Notes under the pieces: generated by a model
Told to the model about the DNA's origin: nothing
Database searches by the model: none
What the model saw: only the letters and a program-made list of their open reading frames with translations
Program-made: the position numbers and the translations under genes
Part shown: positions 1 through 8,559 of the stretch, piece after piece
Position numbering within the stretch: position 1 is the stretch's first letter
How the letters are laid out: each line of letters opens with the position of its first letter
Source: DASQZT01 sp035638575
GTDB taxonomy: Bacteria > Acidobacteriota > Terriglobia > Bryobacterales > Bryobacteraceae
Assembly: GCA_035638575.1 (NCBI GenBank)
Contig: DASQZT010000013.1
Coordinates: 1 to 64,000 of the forward strand
Length of the DNA: 64,000 bases
Direction of reading: 5' to 3'

Positions 1-1261
1 CCCGTCGAAGCGCGAGCGGATCCTGTGGACCATCGGCGACCTGCTGCTGAAACATCGCGACGATCTGGCGGCGGCGATCACGCGGGAGAACGGCAAGACG
101 CTGCGCGAATCCGTGGGAGCCGACGTCGCGCCGGCTGCGGACTGCTTCCACTATTACGCCGGCTGGGTGCGGAAGATCTACGGCGAAACGATTCCCGTGG
201 ACGGACCCTTCCTCAACTACACGCTGCGCGAGCCGGTGGGGGTGGTGGGCGCGATCGTGCCGTGGAATTTTCCGCTGCAGATCGCCGCGTGGAAGGTGGC
301 GCCGGCGCTGGCGTGCGGCTGCTCGGTGGTGCTCAAGCCCTCGGAGCTGACGCCGCTGAACGCTTTGAAGCTGGCCGAAATCGCCATGGAGGCCGGACTC
401 CCCGAGGGCGCGCTCAACGTGGTGACGGGCTACGGGCCGACCACCGGCGAGGCGCTGGCGCTGCACGAAGACGTGGACAAGATCAGCTTCACCGGCAGCA
501 TCGCCACGGCGCGCAAGCTGTTGCAGGCTTCCGGTGTCTCGAACCTGAAGCGGCTGAGCCTGGAGCTGGGCGGCAAGTCGCCTGTCATCGTGTTCCCGGA
601 CGCCGACCTGGATGCCGCGATGAAGGCCGCGTTCTGGGGCATCTTCGGCGGCAAAGGCGAGGTCTGCTCGGCCGCCTCGCGGCTCCTGGTGCACGCGGAA
701 GTGCACGACCGTTTCGTGGAGGAGATGGGCGCGCGGGCCCGCAAACTGCGTGTGGGGAATCCGCTGGACCCCGCGACGCAGATGGGCTCGCAGATCTCGG
801 CGCGGCAGATGGACCGGATCCTGGACTACGTGGAGTCCGGCAAGCGGGAGGGCGCCCGGCTCGTGGCTGGCGGCGAGCGCGATACCGAAGGCGACAAAGC
901 CCGGGGCTTCTTCGTGAAGCCGACGGTCTTCTCGGAGGTGAAGCCGGAAATGCGCATCGCGCGCGAGGAGATCTTCGGGCCGGTGGTATCGGCCATCCGT
1001 TTCAGCGAAGCCGAAGAGGCGGTGCGCATCGCCAACGGCACGGTGTACGGCCTCGCCGCCGCGGTCTGGACGCGCGACGTGCGGCTGGCGCACCGCATGG
1101 CGCGCGACATCAAAGCCGGGTCGGTGTGGATCAACACGTATAACGGCTTCGATTCCGCCTCGCCCTTCGGCGGTTACAAGCAGAGCGGCTTTGGACGCGA
1201 TTTGGGCTCGTACGCGCTGGAGCAGTACACCAACGTGAAGTCGGTGTGGGTGGCGCTGTAG
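1..1261 (+). CDS. NAD(P)-dependent aldehyde dehydrogenase (5' truncated by window edge)
   Basis: Oxidises an aldehyde to a carboxylate with NAD(P)+ in the cytosol; the substrate cannot be told from sequence. The reading frame is already open at base 2, so the N-terminus lies outside the window. Visible family motifs are the cofactor-binding/oxyanion segment VPWNFP (about base 260), KPSE, the general-base loop LELGGKSP (about base 560) and the catalytic cysteine in GKGEVCSAASR (about base 655). The C-terminal PFGGYKQSGFGRD motif is typical of betaine/gamma-aminobutyraldehyde-type members. The Cys loop reads GKGEVC rather than the usual GQxC, but the cysteine is kept. It is followed on the opposite strand, 3 bp away, by a toxin-antitoxin pair, so it is the end of its transcription unit. 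Confidence 0.95.
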   Translation, partial: PSKRERILWTIGDLLLKHRDDLAAAITRENGKTLRESVGADVAPAADCFHYYAGWVRKIYGETIPVDGPFLNYTLREPVGVVGAIVPWNFPLQIAAWKVAPALACGCSVVLKPSELTPLNALKLAEIAMEAGLPEGALNVVTGYGPTTGEALALHEDVDKISFTGSIATARKLLQASGVSNLKRLSLELGGKSPVIVFPDADLDAAMKAAFWGIFGGKGEVCSAASRLLVHAEVHDRFVEEMGARARKLRVGNPLDPATQMGSQISARQMDRILDYVESGKREGARLVAGGERDTEGDKARGFFVKPTVFSEVKPEMRIAREEIFGPVVSAIRFSEAEEAVRIANGTVYGLAAAVWTRDVRLAHRMARDIKAGSVWINTYNGFDSASPFGGYKQSGFGRDLGSYALEQYTNVKSVWVAL

Positions 1262-1264
1262 GGA

Positions 1265-1687
1265 TTACGCGGCGATCCAGGGATTCACGACAGTAATGCC
1301 GCAGCCGTCGAAGTCCGCGGCATCGCGAGTAGCCAGCGTGGCGCCGTGCGCGCGGGCAATTGCCGCGATCTGTGCGTCCGCATGCGTGATCGGACGTCCC
1401 TGCAATCGCCGGCCGGCAGCAATTCGCGAGTACTCCTCGGCCGCTGCGCTGTCGAAGATCAGAACGCGCCCCGCAAAAACCTTGTCGAACATCCGGCGCG
1501 CTGCCAATTCGAGGGAACCCCGACGCTTCCCCCGCGGAAGAAGCTCGACGCCGTACAGGATTTCAGCTTGCGAAATCGAAGTCGTGTAGAGTTCCTGTCC
1601 CGGCTGGGCCAACATCCAGCGGGAAACCGCGTCTGCCGGCGACTGCTTCATCAGCTCTGAAAGGACGTTGGTATCGAGGATTGTCAC
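1265..1687 (-). CDS. PIN-domain toxin, VapC/FitB type
   Basis: 140-residue PIN ribonuclease, the likely toxin of a type II toxin-antitoxin pair. The PIN acidic residues are visible: D5 in ILDTNVLSELMK, E43 in SQAEILYG, and the C-terminal pair in ITHADAQIAAIAR and LATRDAADFDGCG. The length is normal for the family (about 130-145). Its start overlaps the antitoxin stop by 4 bp (1684-1687), the usual translational coupling in these operons. FitB/VapC relatives cleave tRNA or other RNA when released; the target here is unknown. Confidence 0.93.
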   Translation of the reverse strand: MTILDTNVLSELMKQSPADAVSRWMLAQPGQELYTTSISQAEILYGVELLPRGKRRGSLELAARRMFDKVFAGRVLIFDSAAAEEYSRIAAGRRLQGRPITHADAQIAAIARAHGATLATRDAADFDGCGITVVNPWIAA

Positions 1688-1929
1688 TGGAAGTCCGGCG
1701 GCTCGCGAATAGGCTCGCGCTTCATCTCCGGAAGCTCGACTCCGCCCAGCGGCGCAAAGAGACGCCGAATCGCCTCTGCCGGGTGGAGTTTGGCCAGGTC
1801 GTCGTCATCGAGCGCATTCTCCAGGATCTCCCGCGCCTCCTCTTCCATGGAGCGCCCATGCTCAGCCGCGCGCACGCTAAGCCGCGACGTGATCGACTCG
1901 TCCAGATTGCGGATTACCAGGCTCGCCAT
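1684..1929 (-). CDS. FitA/VapB-like ribbon-helix-helix antitoxin
   Basis: 81-residue antitoxin partner of the PIN toxin immediately downstream. The N-terminal segment MASLVIRNLDESITSRLSVR, followed by AAEHGRSMEEEAREIL, is the ribbon-helix-helix DNA-binding fold of FitA-type antitoxins. The acidic/proline-rich tail ending in EPPDFQ would be the toxin-binding part. RHH antitoxins normally repress their own operon together with the toxin. No Shine-Dalgarno is seen, but a -10-like TACGAT lies 6 nt before the ATG, so the message may be leaderless. Confidence 0.9.
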   Translation of the reverse strand: MASLVIRNLDESITSRLSVRAAEHGRSMEEEAREILENALDDDDLAKLHPAEAIRRLFAPLGGVELPEMKREPIREPPDFQ

Positions 1930-1935
1930 GATTCA

Positions 1936-1941
1936 ATCGTA
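1936..1941 (-). promoter_or_regulatory. -10-like element for the FitA/VapB-VapC operon
   Basis: TACGAT on the minus strand, ending 6 nt before the antitoxin ATG (1929). That spacing would place transcription start at or next to the start codon. There is no clear -35. Seen in sequence; function inferred. Confidence 0.35.
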
Positions 1942-1999
1942 GCAATGATATCAGCGGAGCCTTGAAGGCAAGCGGAATGGAGGCGATGAACGTCGCCGC

Positions 2000-3019
2000 T
2001 CAGTGGGGCGGCCGCAGGAGGCGCGAGGGAAGCTTGGAGAGATAAGTCAGCCGCTCGATGAGGGGCAGGAGGCGGCGCACCGTCCGCCCGTGCAGGATCA
2101 GGCTGCCGGTCACCAGCGCCGGATGCGGGATGGTCGTGCAGCAGCGCGAGCAGATGCCGATCTCGCCGGCGCGGCCCGCGGCATGCAGCCGGCGCATGTC
2201 GCGCATCGCGGCGGAATTCCAGATCTCCACCAGCGGCTGTTCGCCGATGTGCCCGACGGGCGCGCCATCCAGCATGTAGCTCTGGCAGCACGGATACACT
2301 TCGCCCGACTGCTTCACGTACATCGGGCCGCGCCAGAGGTAGTGGCACGGGTGCTTCCATTCGGCGGCGGCGTGGCCGGCATCGGGCCGCATCAGGTTGG
2401 TCTCATCGGCTTTGATCCGCACCTGGTCCACGCCCGGCACGGCGCTCCAGAACGCGAGAAAGTCGTCCACCTCCGACGCATTTCCGTCCATCCGCACCAT
2501 CTGCACCACCACTTGCAGACGCGAGCGCCGCTCATGCTTCATGCGGGCAAAACGCACGAAATTGTCCCGCACCTTTTCGAACTTGGCGCCTTTGCGATAG
2601 AACTCGAAGCTCTCCTTCTTCGCGCCGTCGAAGCTCAGGGTGATCTGCTCCAGCGGCGAATCCAGAACGCGGGCGGAGAGGGCCTGGTCGAGAAACGTCC
2701 CGTTGGTCGAAAGCAGCGTGGAGATGCTGTGCCGGTGGCAGAATTCGATGCGGTCGAAAATGCCGGGGTCCATGAACGGCTCGCCCAGTCCGATCAGCAT
2801 CATGTGCTCGGCCGTATTCCCGGATTGGGCGACGAGACTTTCGAACACCTCGTCCGTCATATCCGCTTTGGGCTGCTTGTGGGTTTCGCGCGGACACATC
2901 GGGCAGTACAGGTTGCACTTGGCAGTGGTTTCGACGATGTACTCGACGGGCAGCGCCGGGACCGTGGCGCGGCGCGCGAGGTAGCTCCACAACAGCTTTG
3001 CGCGGTTCCAGGCCCTCAT
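2000..3019 (-). CDS. Radical SAM / SPASM-domain protein
   Basis: 339 residues. The radical SAM cluster motif CxxxCxxC is CNLYCPMC (about residues 36-43), followed by the SAM-binding GLGEPF. The C-terminal part has the SPASM/twitch-like cysteines in YPCCQSYMLDGAPVGHI and IGICSRCCT, which would hold an auxiliary Fe-S cluster. Such proteins modify peptides, sugars or cofactors by radical chemistry; no precursor peptide or obvious partner lies next to it, so the substrate is unknown. The start at 3019 (MRAWNRAKLL) is chosen because the 57 residues upstream look non-coding and would overlap the divergent gene. A -10-like TACAAT (3030-3035) lies 10 nt upstream. Confidence 0.88.
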   Translation of the reverse strand: MRAWNRAKLLWSYLARRATVPALPVEYIVETTAKCNLYCPMCPRETHKQPKADMTDEVFESLVAQSGNTAEHMMLIGLGEPFMDPGIFDRIEFCHRHSISTLLSTNGTFLDQALSARVLDSPLEQITLSFDGAKKESFEFYRKGAKFEKVRDNFVRFARMKHERRSRLQVVVQMVRMDGNASEVDDFLAFWSAVPGVDQVRIKADETNLMRPDAGHAAAEWKHPCHYLWRGPMYVKQSGEVYPCCQSYMLDGAPVGHIGEQPLVEIWNSAAMRDMRRLHAAGRAGEIGICSRCCTTIPHPALVTGSLILHGRTVRRLLPLIERLTYLSKLPSRLLRPPH

Positions 3020-3029
3020 GCTCGTATTT

Positions 3030-3035
3030 ATTGTA
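3030..3035 (-). promoter_or_regulatory. -10-like element for the radical SAM gene
   Basis: TACAAT on the minus strand, 10 nt before the ATG at 3019, with no Shine-Dalgarno between. On the plus strand TATCAT (3052-3057) could serve the divergent epimerase gene. Confidence 0.35.
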
Positions 3036-3080
3036 ACCGTGGCACAGAAGGTATCATCGGATGAGGGGTGTAAGCGCGCA

Positions 3081-3977
3081 GTGAACATCACGATTACGGG
3101 AGCTTCGGGATTCATCGGGCGGCGCCTCATGAAGACGCTGGCCGGGGAGGGCCACTCGCTGCACGTGCTGAGCCGCCACGCCGGAACCAACCTGCCGGCG
3201 GGCGTCCGGCTGTCCGCGTGGGATTGCTTGAAGGGCGAACCGCCCGCGGACAGCCTGCGCGACGCCGACGCCGTGATTCATCTCGCGGGCGAGCCGGTGG
3301 CGCAGCGGTGGACCGATCAGGCCAAGCGGCTGATCCGCGAAACCCGCGTGACCGGCACGCGCAACCTGGTGGCTGCGCTGTCCAAGCTCGAGCGGCGGCC
3401 GCAGGCCCTGATCTGCGCATCGGCGGTGGGGTACTACGGCTCGCGCGGCGACGACATCCTGGTGGAATCCTCCGCTCCGGGCAGCGATTATCTGGCCGAG
3501 GTTTGCCAGGCGTGGGAGAACGAGGCCTGCGCCGCCGAGGGGTTGGGTATGCGGGTGGTGCGCGTGAGAACCGGGCTTGTCCTGGGTGCGCGCGGCGGCG
3601 CGCTCCTGCGCATGCTGCCCCCGTTCAAAATGGGTGTGGGCGGGAAACTGGGCGACGGCCGGCAGTGGATGCCATGGATCCACCTGCAGGACCTCGTGGA
3701 CCTGTACCAGTTCGCCGCTGAAAAACCGGTGCGCGGGGCCCTGAACGGAACCGCGCCCTCCCCCGTGATGAATGCCGATTTTACGCGCGCGCTGGCTTCC
3801 GCCCTGCATCGCCCGGCCTTGTTTCCGGTTCCGAAACTCGCGCTGAGCCTGCTGTTCGGCGAGATGTCCGCCATCTTGCTGGCCAGCCAGCGTGTGCAGC
3901 CGAAAGAAGCCGAGGCCGCCGGCTTCCGCTTCCGCTTCCCGCAACTGGAGGCCGCGCTTTCCGACGTCCTCAAGTGA
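3081..3977 (+). CDS. TIGR01777/YfcH-family NAD-dependent epimerase-like SDR
   Basis: 298 residues of the extended short-chain dehydrogenase superfamily. The Rossmann motif TGASGFIGRRL is at the very N-terminus, HLAGEPVAQRW about residue 70, SAVGYYGSRGDD carries the active-site tyrosine region, and RTGLVLGARGGAL is characteristic of the YfcH/TIGR01777 group. The substrate of this family is unknown; several members sit near cell-division or envelope genes. The GTG at 3081 is preferred over the in-frame ATG at 3018 because family proteins begin directly with the Rossmann strand, a GAGGGG lies 12 nt upstream, and the ATG would overlap the divergent radical SAM start. Confidence 0.88.
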   Translation: MNITITGASGFIGRRLMKTLAGEGHSLHVLSRHAGTNLPAGVRLSAWDCLKGEPPADSLRDADAVIHLAGEPVAQRWTDQAKRLIRETRVTGTRNLVAALSKLERRPQALICASAVGYYGSRGDDILVESSAPGSDYLAEVCQAWENEACAAEGLGMRVVRVRTGLVLGARGGALLRMLPPFKMGVGGKLGDGRQWMPWIHLQDLVDLYQFAAEKPVRGALNGTAPSPVMNADFTRALASALHRPALFPVPKLALSLLFGEMSAILLASQRVQPKEAEAAGFRFRFPQLEAALSDVLK

Positions 3978-3989
3978 GGCGGCGCCACG

Positions 3990-5798
3990 TCATCGAGTAA
4001 CGCTATTCAGAACAGGCTTCTCCAAGCCGCGAAGCGTCCGCCCTTCTCCGCCGCCGAGATCGAAGACCACGATTTCATTCGCGCCCTTCCGAAGCCACGG
4101 GCCGGGCACGTAAAGCGTACGCTGCGGGCCGATGCTCCACACCCGGCCAAGCGCGCGCCCGTTCAGCCAGACCTGTCCCTTGGTCAGCGAGCCGACGTCG
4201 AGGAAAGTGTCCGCGGGATTCGCCACATCGAATCGCGCGCGGTAGAAACACGGGCCCTGGCAGGGAGCTTTTTGAAAGGGAAGACGCGCCGGCTCGCTCA
4301 TGGGAAGCGGGTACACGTCCCAACCCGTGAGGCGCGCTCCCGCGTACGTCACCTGTTTCGTGATGCCTTTTCGCTCGCCCCGGATCACCGTGGTGAAGTT
4401 CACCCGCCCGGTGTTTTCCACGAGAATGTCGAGACGCGCATTCCCTCCCTTGATCTCGAGCCGCATACGATTTTGTGCCAGGCGCCGGTCGAGTGTGCCG
4501 GCGGGCCGGCCATCCACGTAAATGACGGCGTAGTCGTGGAGGTCTTCGATCACCAGCTCGCCAGAAGCCGGCCCGTGAACCTGCGCGCGGTAGAGGATGT
4601 AGCCATACGCCTGCCCCAGATCCTCCATCGAGAGCGGATCGGCGGAGCGCACGGGCCCCGACAGGTTTTGCCAAAGGGATGTTGCTTCGGCAAGCGGGAA
4701 AGCCGGCAGCGCAATGGGCGCCGGCACCGCGGGCACGGCGGGAGGTGTTGTGCTGGTTGCGTTGGCGATGGCATCGCGAAACGTGCTGTACTTCGGCGCC
4801 GGCCGCCCGCTTTCATCGAGGGCGGAATCGTAATCGTAGCTGGTGACGTCGGGCTGGTAGTCCTTGCCGTTGCTGTTGGCGCCGTTCAACCAGCCGAAGC
4901 TGGTGCCGCCGTGGAACATGTAAATGCTCACGGAGTAGCCTTTGCGCAGCATCCAGCCGAGTTCCGCGGCCTGCTGGGCGCCATTGGTCGCCGCGTGTTT
5001 GCCGCCCCAATTGTCGAACCATCCGGCCCAGTATTCGCCGTTCATGAACGGCCCTTCCGGCCGGAACTTCCGAAGCGCCGCGAAGCCTCTTTCCGCGCCG
5101 CCCGGACCGAAATTGATCACCGCCGGCATTCCGGGCAACGCGCCGGCAGGCAACTGTTCGGGGCCATCCGCGGTGTAGAGCAGGGACTTGGTGAAGCCCG
5201 CGCTCACCAGCGCGCGGCGGATCTGTTCCATGTAGGCGCGGTCGCTGCCGAACGAGCCGTATTCGTTCTCCACCTGCACCGCGATGACAGGTCCGCCGTT
5301 GCCGATCTCGAAAGGCGCGACCTCCTTCCCCAGGCGGGCCAGCCAACGCACCGTGGGCTCCATGAATTTCGGATCGGTGCTGCGCAGCACGAGGGCGTGG
5401 TCCTTCAGCAGCCACGCGGGAAAACCGCCCAACTCCCACTCGGCGCAAACGTAAGGGCCGGGCCGCAGAATCACGTAGAGGCCTTCCTGCTGCGCTTCGC
5501 GGAGGTACTCGGCGATATCGTTTTGGCCGCTGAAGTCGTAGACGCCGGGCTCCGGCTCGTGCACGTTCCAGAAGACGTAGGTGGTGACGGCGTTCAGCCC
5601 CATGGCTCTGCCCATTTTGAAGCGCGCCCGCCAGTAGGCACGGGGAACGCGGGGGTAGTGCATCTCGCCGGAGACGATCAGGAAGGGCTTGCCGTCGAGC
5701 GCAAAATGGCCATCCCGCACTTGAAACGTGTGCGGCTCCGCGGCGAAGCAAGTCACGCCCAAAAGGGAAGCAACGACCGATTTCAGAAACGTCATCAC
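3990..5798 (-). CDS. Secreted beta-galactosidase, glycoside hydrolase family 35
   Basis: 602 residues with an N-terminal signal peptide (MTFLKSVVASLLGVTCFAAE; the true start may be the second Met at 5795). The GH35 signature region includes GEMHYPRVPR, FWNVHEPEPG and GPYVCAEW. The acid/base glutamate is in VQVENEYGSFG and the nucleophile glutamate in MNGEYWAGWFDNWG. The C-terminal 200 residues are beta-sandwich-like (jelly-roll), with KGQVWLNGRALGRVW typical of the family. It would remove terminal galactose from plant or algal glycans in the periplasm or outside. It is convergent with the epimerase gene, 12 bp apart, and stands alone without a PUL-type operon. Confidence 0.93.
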   Translation of the reverse strand: MMTFLKSVVASLLGVTCFAAEPHTFQVRDGHFALDGKPFLIVSGEMHYPRVPRAYWRARFKMGRAMGLNAVTTYVFWNVHEPEPGVYDFSGQNDIAEYLREAQQEGLYVILRPGPYVCAEWELGGFPAWLLKDHALVLRSTDPKFMEPTVRWLARLGKEVAPFEIGNGGPVIAVQVENEYGSFGSDRAYMEQIRRALVSAGFTKSLLYTADGPEQLPAGALPGMPAVINFGPGGAERGFAALRKFRPEGPFMNGEYWAGWFDNWGGKHAATNGAQQAAELGWMLRKGYSVSIYMFHGGTSFGWLNGANSNGKDYQPDVTSYDYDSALDESGRPAPKYSTFRDAIANATSTTPPAVPAVPAPIALPAFPLAEATSLWQNLSGPVRSADPLSMEDLGQAYGYILYRAQVHGPASGELVIEDLHDYAVIYVDGRPAGTLDRRLAQNRMRLEIKGGNARLDILVENTGRVNFTTVIRGERKGITKQVTYAGARLTGWDVYPLPMSEPARLPFQKAPCQGPCFYRARFDVANPADTFLDVGSLTKGQVWLNGRALGRVWSIGPQRTLYVPGPWLRKGANEIVVFDLGGGEGRTLRGLEKPVLNSVTR

Positions 5799-5832
5799 CG
5801 ATTACCTTACTACCGTTCCGGTGCGGCCGGGT

Positions 5833-6657
5833 TCATTCCTCGAGCGCCCGGTAATTCACCAGGTCGATCCCGTTGGCCTCCGCCGCGGCCCGCACCTCCG
5901 CCGCCAGCAGGGCCTCGAGCTCCCGCTCGCGGCTCTCCTTCAGGCGCGTGCGCGCTTTGCGCAGCGCCTCGCCGCAACGTCCCGGGTGGCACATCAGCTC
6001 CGTGCTCCCCGCCGGCAGCACGCCGAGCAGCGCCACCAGCTCCGCGGCGCGGAACCGGCCGGTGATCTGAAAGCCCGCGAAATGGTCGGTGGTCCGGCAT
6101 CCGTGTTTCGCCAACACGCGATGGAATCGCCGCCGCAGCAGGCCCATTGCGCCGCTGGTCAGGCGCTCGAAGCGCGGAACCATGCCGCTCATCGCGTTCA
6201 GGGGGAAATCGAACGGCCGCCTCACCCAGCGAATGCCGAACTCTTCGCTCAGCCGCGCCACGGCGTCGAGCACCGGGGGCGCCAGGTGCACGTGCTTGTG
6301 CGTATCGAGGTGGGTGGGCCGGATTCCGGCGGCGACGATGTGCCGCACCTGCGCGGCCAATTCGTCGTACACGCGAATCTCGCGCCGCGCCATGGCCGCC
6401 AACAGTTGAGCCACGGTCGGGGGCAAGGCTCGTCCGGTCACCAGGGAGAGCCCGCCGACCAGCACCAGGTGGCACCCGATATCCAGGGACGGCGTCTCTC
6501 CCGCCAGCCGCACGGCGTCTTCAAAAGCCGCTCCGTTGGCCATCAGGGTGGCGGCGGTGAGGATGCCGTTCCGATGCGCCTCCACGATGCCCGCGTTCAC
6601 ATCCGGCGTGAAGCCGAAATCGTCAGCATTCACCACCAGTTGTTTTCGGGGTTTCAA
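5833..6657 (-). CDS. hpnK: HpnK/ChbG (YdjC-like) carbohydrate deacetylase
   Basis: 274 residues of the ChbG/YdjC deacetylase fold. Metal-binding motifs are visible: NADDFGFTPDVN (the DD pair) at the N-terminus, the histidines in THLDTHKHVHLAP (about residue 115) and CHPG near the C-terminus (about residue 225). Length and pattern match HpnK, the hopanoid-biosynthesis-associated member. No hopanoid synthesis gene is in the window, so removal of an N-acetyl group from a sugar-like head group is only inferred. The start overlaps the mlaD stop by 4 bp, so it is translated with the lipid-transport operon. Confidence 0.85.
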   Translation of the reverse strand: MKPRKQLVVNADDFGFTPDVNAGIVEAHRNGILTAATLMANGAAFEDAVRLAGETPSLDIGCHLVLVGGLSLVTGRALPPTVAQLLAAMARREIRVYDELAAQVRHIVAAGIRPTHLDTHKHVHLAPPVLDAVARLSEEFGIRWVRRPFDFPLNAMSGMVPRFERLTSGAMGLLRRRFHRVLAKHGCRTTDHFAGFQITGRFRAAELVALLGVLPAGSTELMCHPGRCGEALRKARTRLKESRERELEALLAAEVRAAAEANGIDLVNYRALEE

Positions 6658-7727
6658 AACAGGGTCAGCCGGATGGTGAGGAATTTCTTGGGATTGGCGC
6701 GCATGTCCTTGGCCAGCGACTGGAACTCGCGCGTCACCTGGTCCAACGATTCGTAAAGCTGCGGATTCACCATGAACTGGCCCAGTGTGCCCTGGCCCGA
6801 GTTGATCTTGTCCATGGTGCCCGAGAGCTTGGCGATGAGGTCGTTCAGCCGGTTGGACAGCTCGTCGCTCTTGAGCAGCTTGCCCGCGGTGCCCTTGCCG
6901 GCGTTCACGTCGGCGATCAGGCCGCGGATCTCCGCCGTGGTTTTCTGCAGCTCGTCGAACAGCGCCGGGTCCTTCAGCAGCTTGCCCGCGGTCCCCTGGC
7001 CGCCCTGAATGTCCGCCAGGATAGCGTCGATACGGTGCAACGGGGCGCGCACATCCTGGTACAGATCGTCGTCGTGAATCAGTCTGCTGATGGTGCCGCG
7101 CCCGGTGTGGATCTCGTTCAGCAGAAGCTGCATTTCATTTTCGATCCCGGTCAGCCTGGCGTACAGCTCGTCGTCTTTGAGAAACAGGCCGATATTGCCC
7201 TTGCCGGCCTCCACGCCCGCCAGCAGCGAGTCTACGCGGTTGATGATGGTCTGGAACGAGTTCAGCATGTTGGCGCTCTGCGCCATGAGCTCGGGGATGT
7301 CCTGCACCAGTAAGCTCTTGATCTCATCGCCCTCTTTCACGGCCCTCTGGTCCTGGCCCCGCGTGATGTTGAGGAACTTGTCCCCCAGCAGGTTGGCGGC
7401 GGTGATGGACACGGTCGAATCCACCGGGATCTGCTTTAGGTATTCGCTCTTCACCCTCATGTCGAATTCCACGGCCCGTTTGGGATCGCGTGAATTCGTG
7501 AGGATCACCTCGTCCAGGTAGCCGACGGTGTAGCCGTTCAGCCGCACCACGCTGCCATCGGCAATCCCGGATGCATCGTCCATGTAGGTGCGCAGCACGG
7601 CGTTGCGCTGGAAAAGGCCCTTCGAGCTGGTGAGCAGGAAGACGAGCACGAACAGGATGAGGAACCCGGCCAGTCCCACCACCCCGACCTTCAACTGCGC
7701 CCATCGCACTTTGCTGCGATCCGCCAT
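6654..7727 (-). CDS. mlaD: MlaD/MCE-family lipid-transport substrate-binding protein
   Basis: 357 residues. There is one N-terminal membrane helix (VGVVGLAGFLILFVLVFLL), then the MCE domain (about residues 45-125) with the DDASGIADGSVVRLNGYTVG core and TAANLLGDKFLNI. A long alpha-helical C-terminal half carries repeated units of the type GxGTxGKLLKDxxL. In Mla systems the MCE hexamer shuttles phospholipids or other hydrophobic molecules across the periplasm. The start at 7727 (MADRSKVRW) is chosen because it lies 4 bp after the upstream ATPase gene and puts the membrane helix at the N-terminus; the 26 codons upstream would overlap mlaF. Confidence 0.93.
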   Translation of the reverse strand: MADRSKVRWAQLKVGVVGLAGFLILFVLVFLLTSSKGLFQRNAVLRTYMDDASGIADGSVVRLNGYTVGYLDEVILTNSRDPKRAVEFDMRVKSEYLKQIPVDSTVSITAANLLGDKFLNITRGQDQRAVKEGDEIKSLLVQDIPELMAQSANMLNSFQTIINRVDSLLAGVEAGKGNIGLFLKDDELYARLTGIENEMQLLLNEIHTGRGTISRLIHDDDLYQDVRAPLHRIDAILADIQGGQGTAGKLLKDPALFDELQKTTAEIRGLIADVNAGKGTAGKLLKSDELSNRLNDLIAKLSGTMDKINSGQGTLGQFMVNPQLYESLDQVTREFQSLAKDMRANPKKFLTIRLTLF

Positions 7728-7731
7728 GGTT

Positions 7732-8556
7732 CTATACTCGCTTCTTGACGAACTTGGAAATATAGGGGTCCTTGGATAATTCCAGCCGGTCCTGGTCCCC
7801 TTCAAATACCAGGCGGCCTTCGCGGAGGACCATAAACGTGGTGCGCATTTTCTGTTTCGCCCCGTTCCGGGCCGGCTCCAGGCGCCTCAGCTCCGAATTG
7901 TAGCGGAAATTCGCGATCAGATTTCCGTCCTGATACCGCTGCGTCACCACCAGGGTGGTGGTCTGGGCCGTATCGCGCTCCTTGATCAACAACTGCATGA
8001 TGGTGTGAGCGGTGATGGGATCCAGGCCGGCCGTGGGCGAATCGTAGAGGACCAGCGGGGGCTCGGTCACCACGGCCCGCGCGATGGCCGCGCGCCGCCG
8101 CATGCCGCCCGAAAGCTCGCTCGGAAACTTTTCCAGGGTATCCCCAAGCTCCACGAACTCCAGCGCCTGCGCCACCCGCGGATGCACCTGCTCCTTAGGG
8201 CAGTGGACGGACGGCTGGTTCAGCAGCGGATAGGCGACATTCTCCTCGATGTTGAGCGAATCGAACAGCGCGCTCTCCTGAAACAGCATGCCGATTTTGC
8301 TGCGGATGTCGAACAGCGCGCGCTCGCGCATCACGGTGAGGTCTTTTCCGAAGGCGTAGACTTTGCCGGAATCCGGCTTCGCCAGCCCCAGCGCGGTTTT
8401 CAGCAGCACGGTTTTTCCGCTGCCGGCCGCTCCCAGGATCACGCGCGACTCCCCTTCGAAGGCTTCAAACGACACGCCGGACAGCGCCTCCACGCCATCA
8501 AACGAGACGGTGACGTTTTCGAACCGCAGGATCGAAGGGAGCGCGTTGCCGGGCAT
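7732..8556 (-). CDS. mlaF: MlaF-type ABC transporter ATPase
   Basis: 274-residue ABC ATPase powering the MlaE/MlaD lipid transporter at the cytoplasmic membrane. The Walker A motif is GAAGSGKTVLLKTA, the Q-loop is MLFQESALFDSL, the ABC signature is LSGGMRRRAAIARA and the Walker B is VLYDSPTAGLDP with the switch region TLVVTQRY. In that switch region Q replaces the usual histidine (VTQR versus VTHD), which should be confirmed in an alignment. It sits between the permease and the MCE protein with gaps of 3-4 bp, giving gene order mlaE-mlaF-mlaD-hpnK. Confidence 0.93.
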   Translation of the reverse strand: MPGNALPSILRFENVTVSFDGVEALSGVSFEAFEGESRVILGAAGSGKTVLLKTALGLAKPDSGKVYAFGKDLTVMRERALFDIRSKIGMLFQESALFDSLNIEENVAYPLLNQPSVHCPKEQVHPRVAQALEFVELGDTLEKFPSELSGGMRRRAAIARAVVTEPPLVLYDSPTAGLDPITAHTIMQLLIKERDTAQTTTLVVTQRYQDGNLIANFRYNSELRRLEPARNGAKQKMRTTFMVLREGRLVFEGDQDRLELSKDPYISKFVKKRV

Positions 8557-8559
8557 GAC

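Noticed and set aside
3061..3084. A seven-codon mini-frame (MRGVSAQ) overlapping the GTG start of the epimerase gene
   Set aside because: Could be a leader peptide, but the GAGGGG within it is more simply the RBS of the downstream GTG; no attenuator structure was seen.
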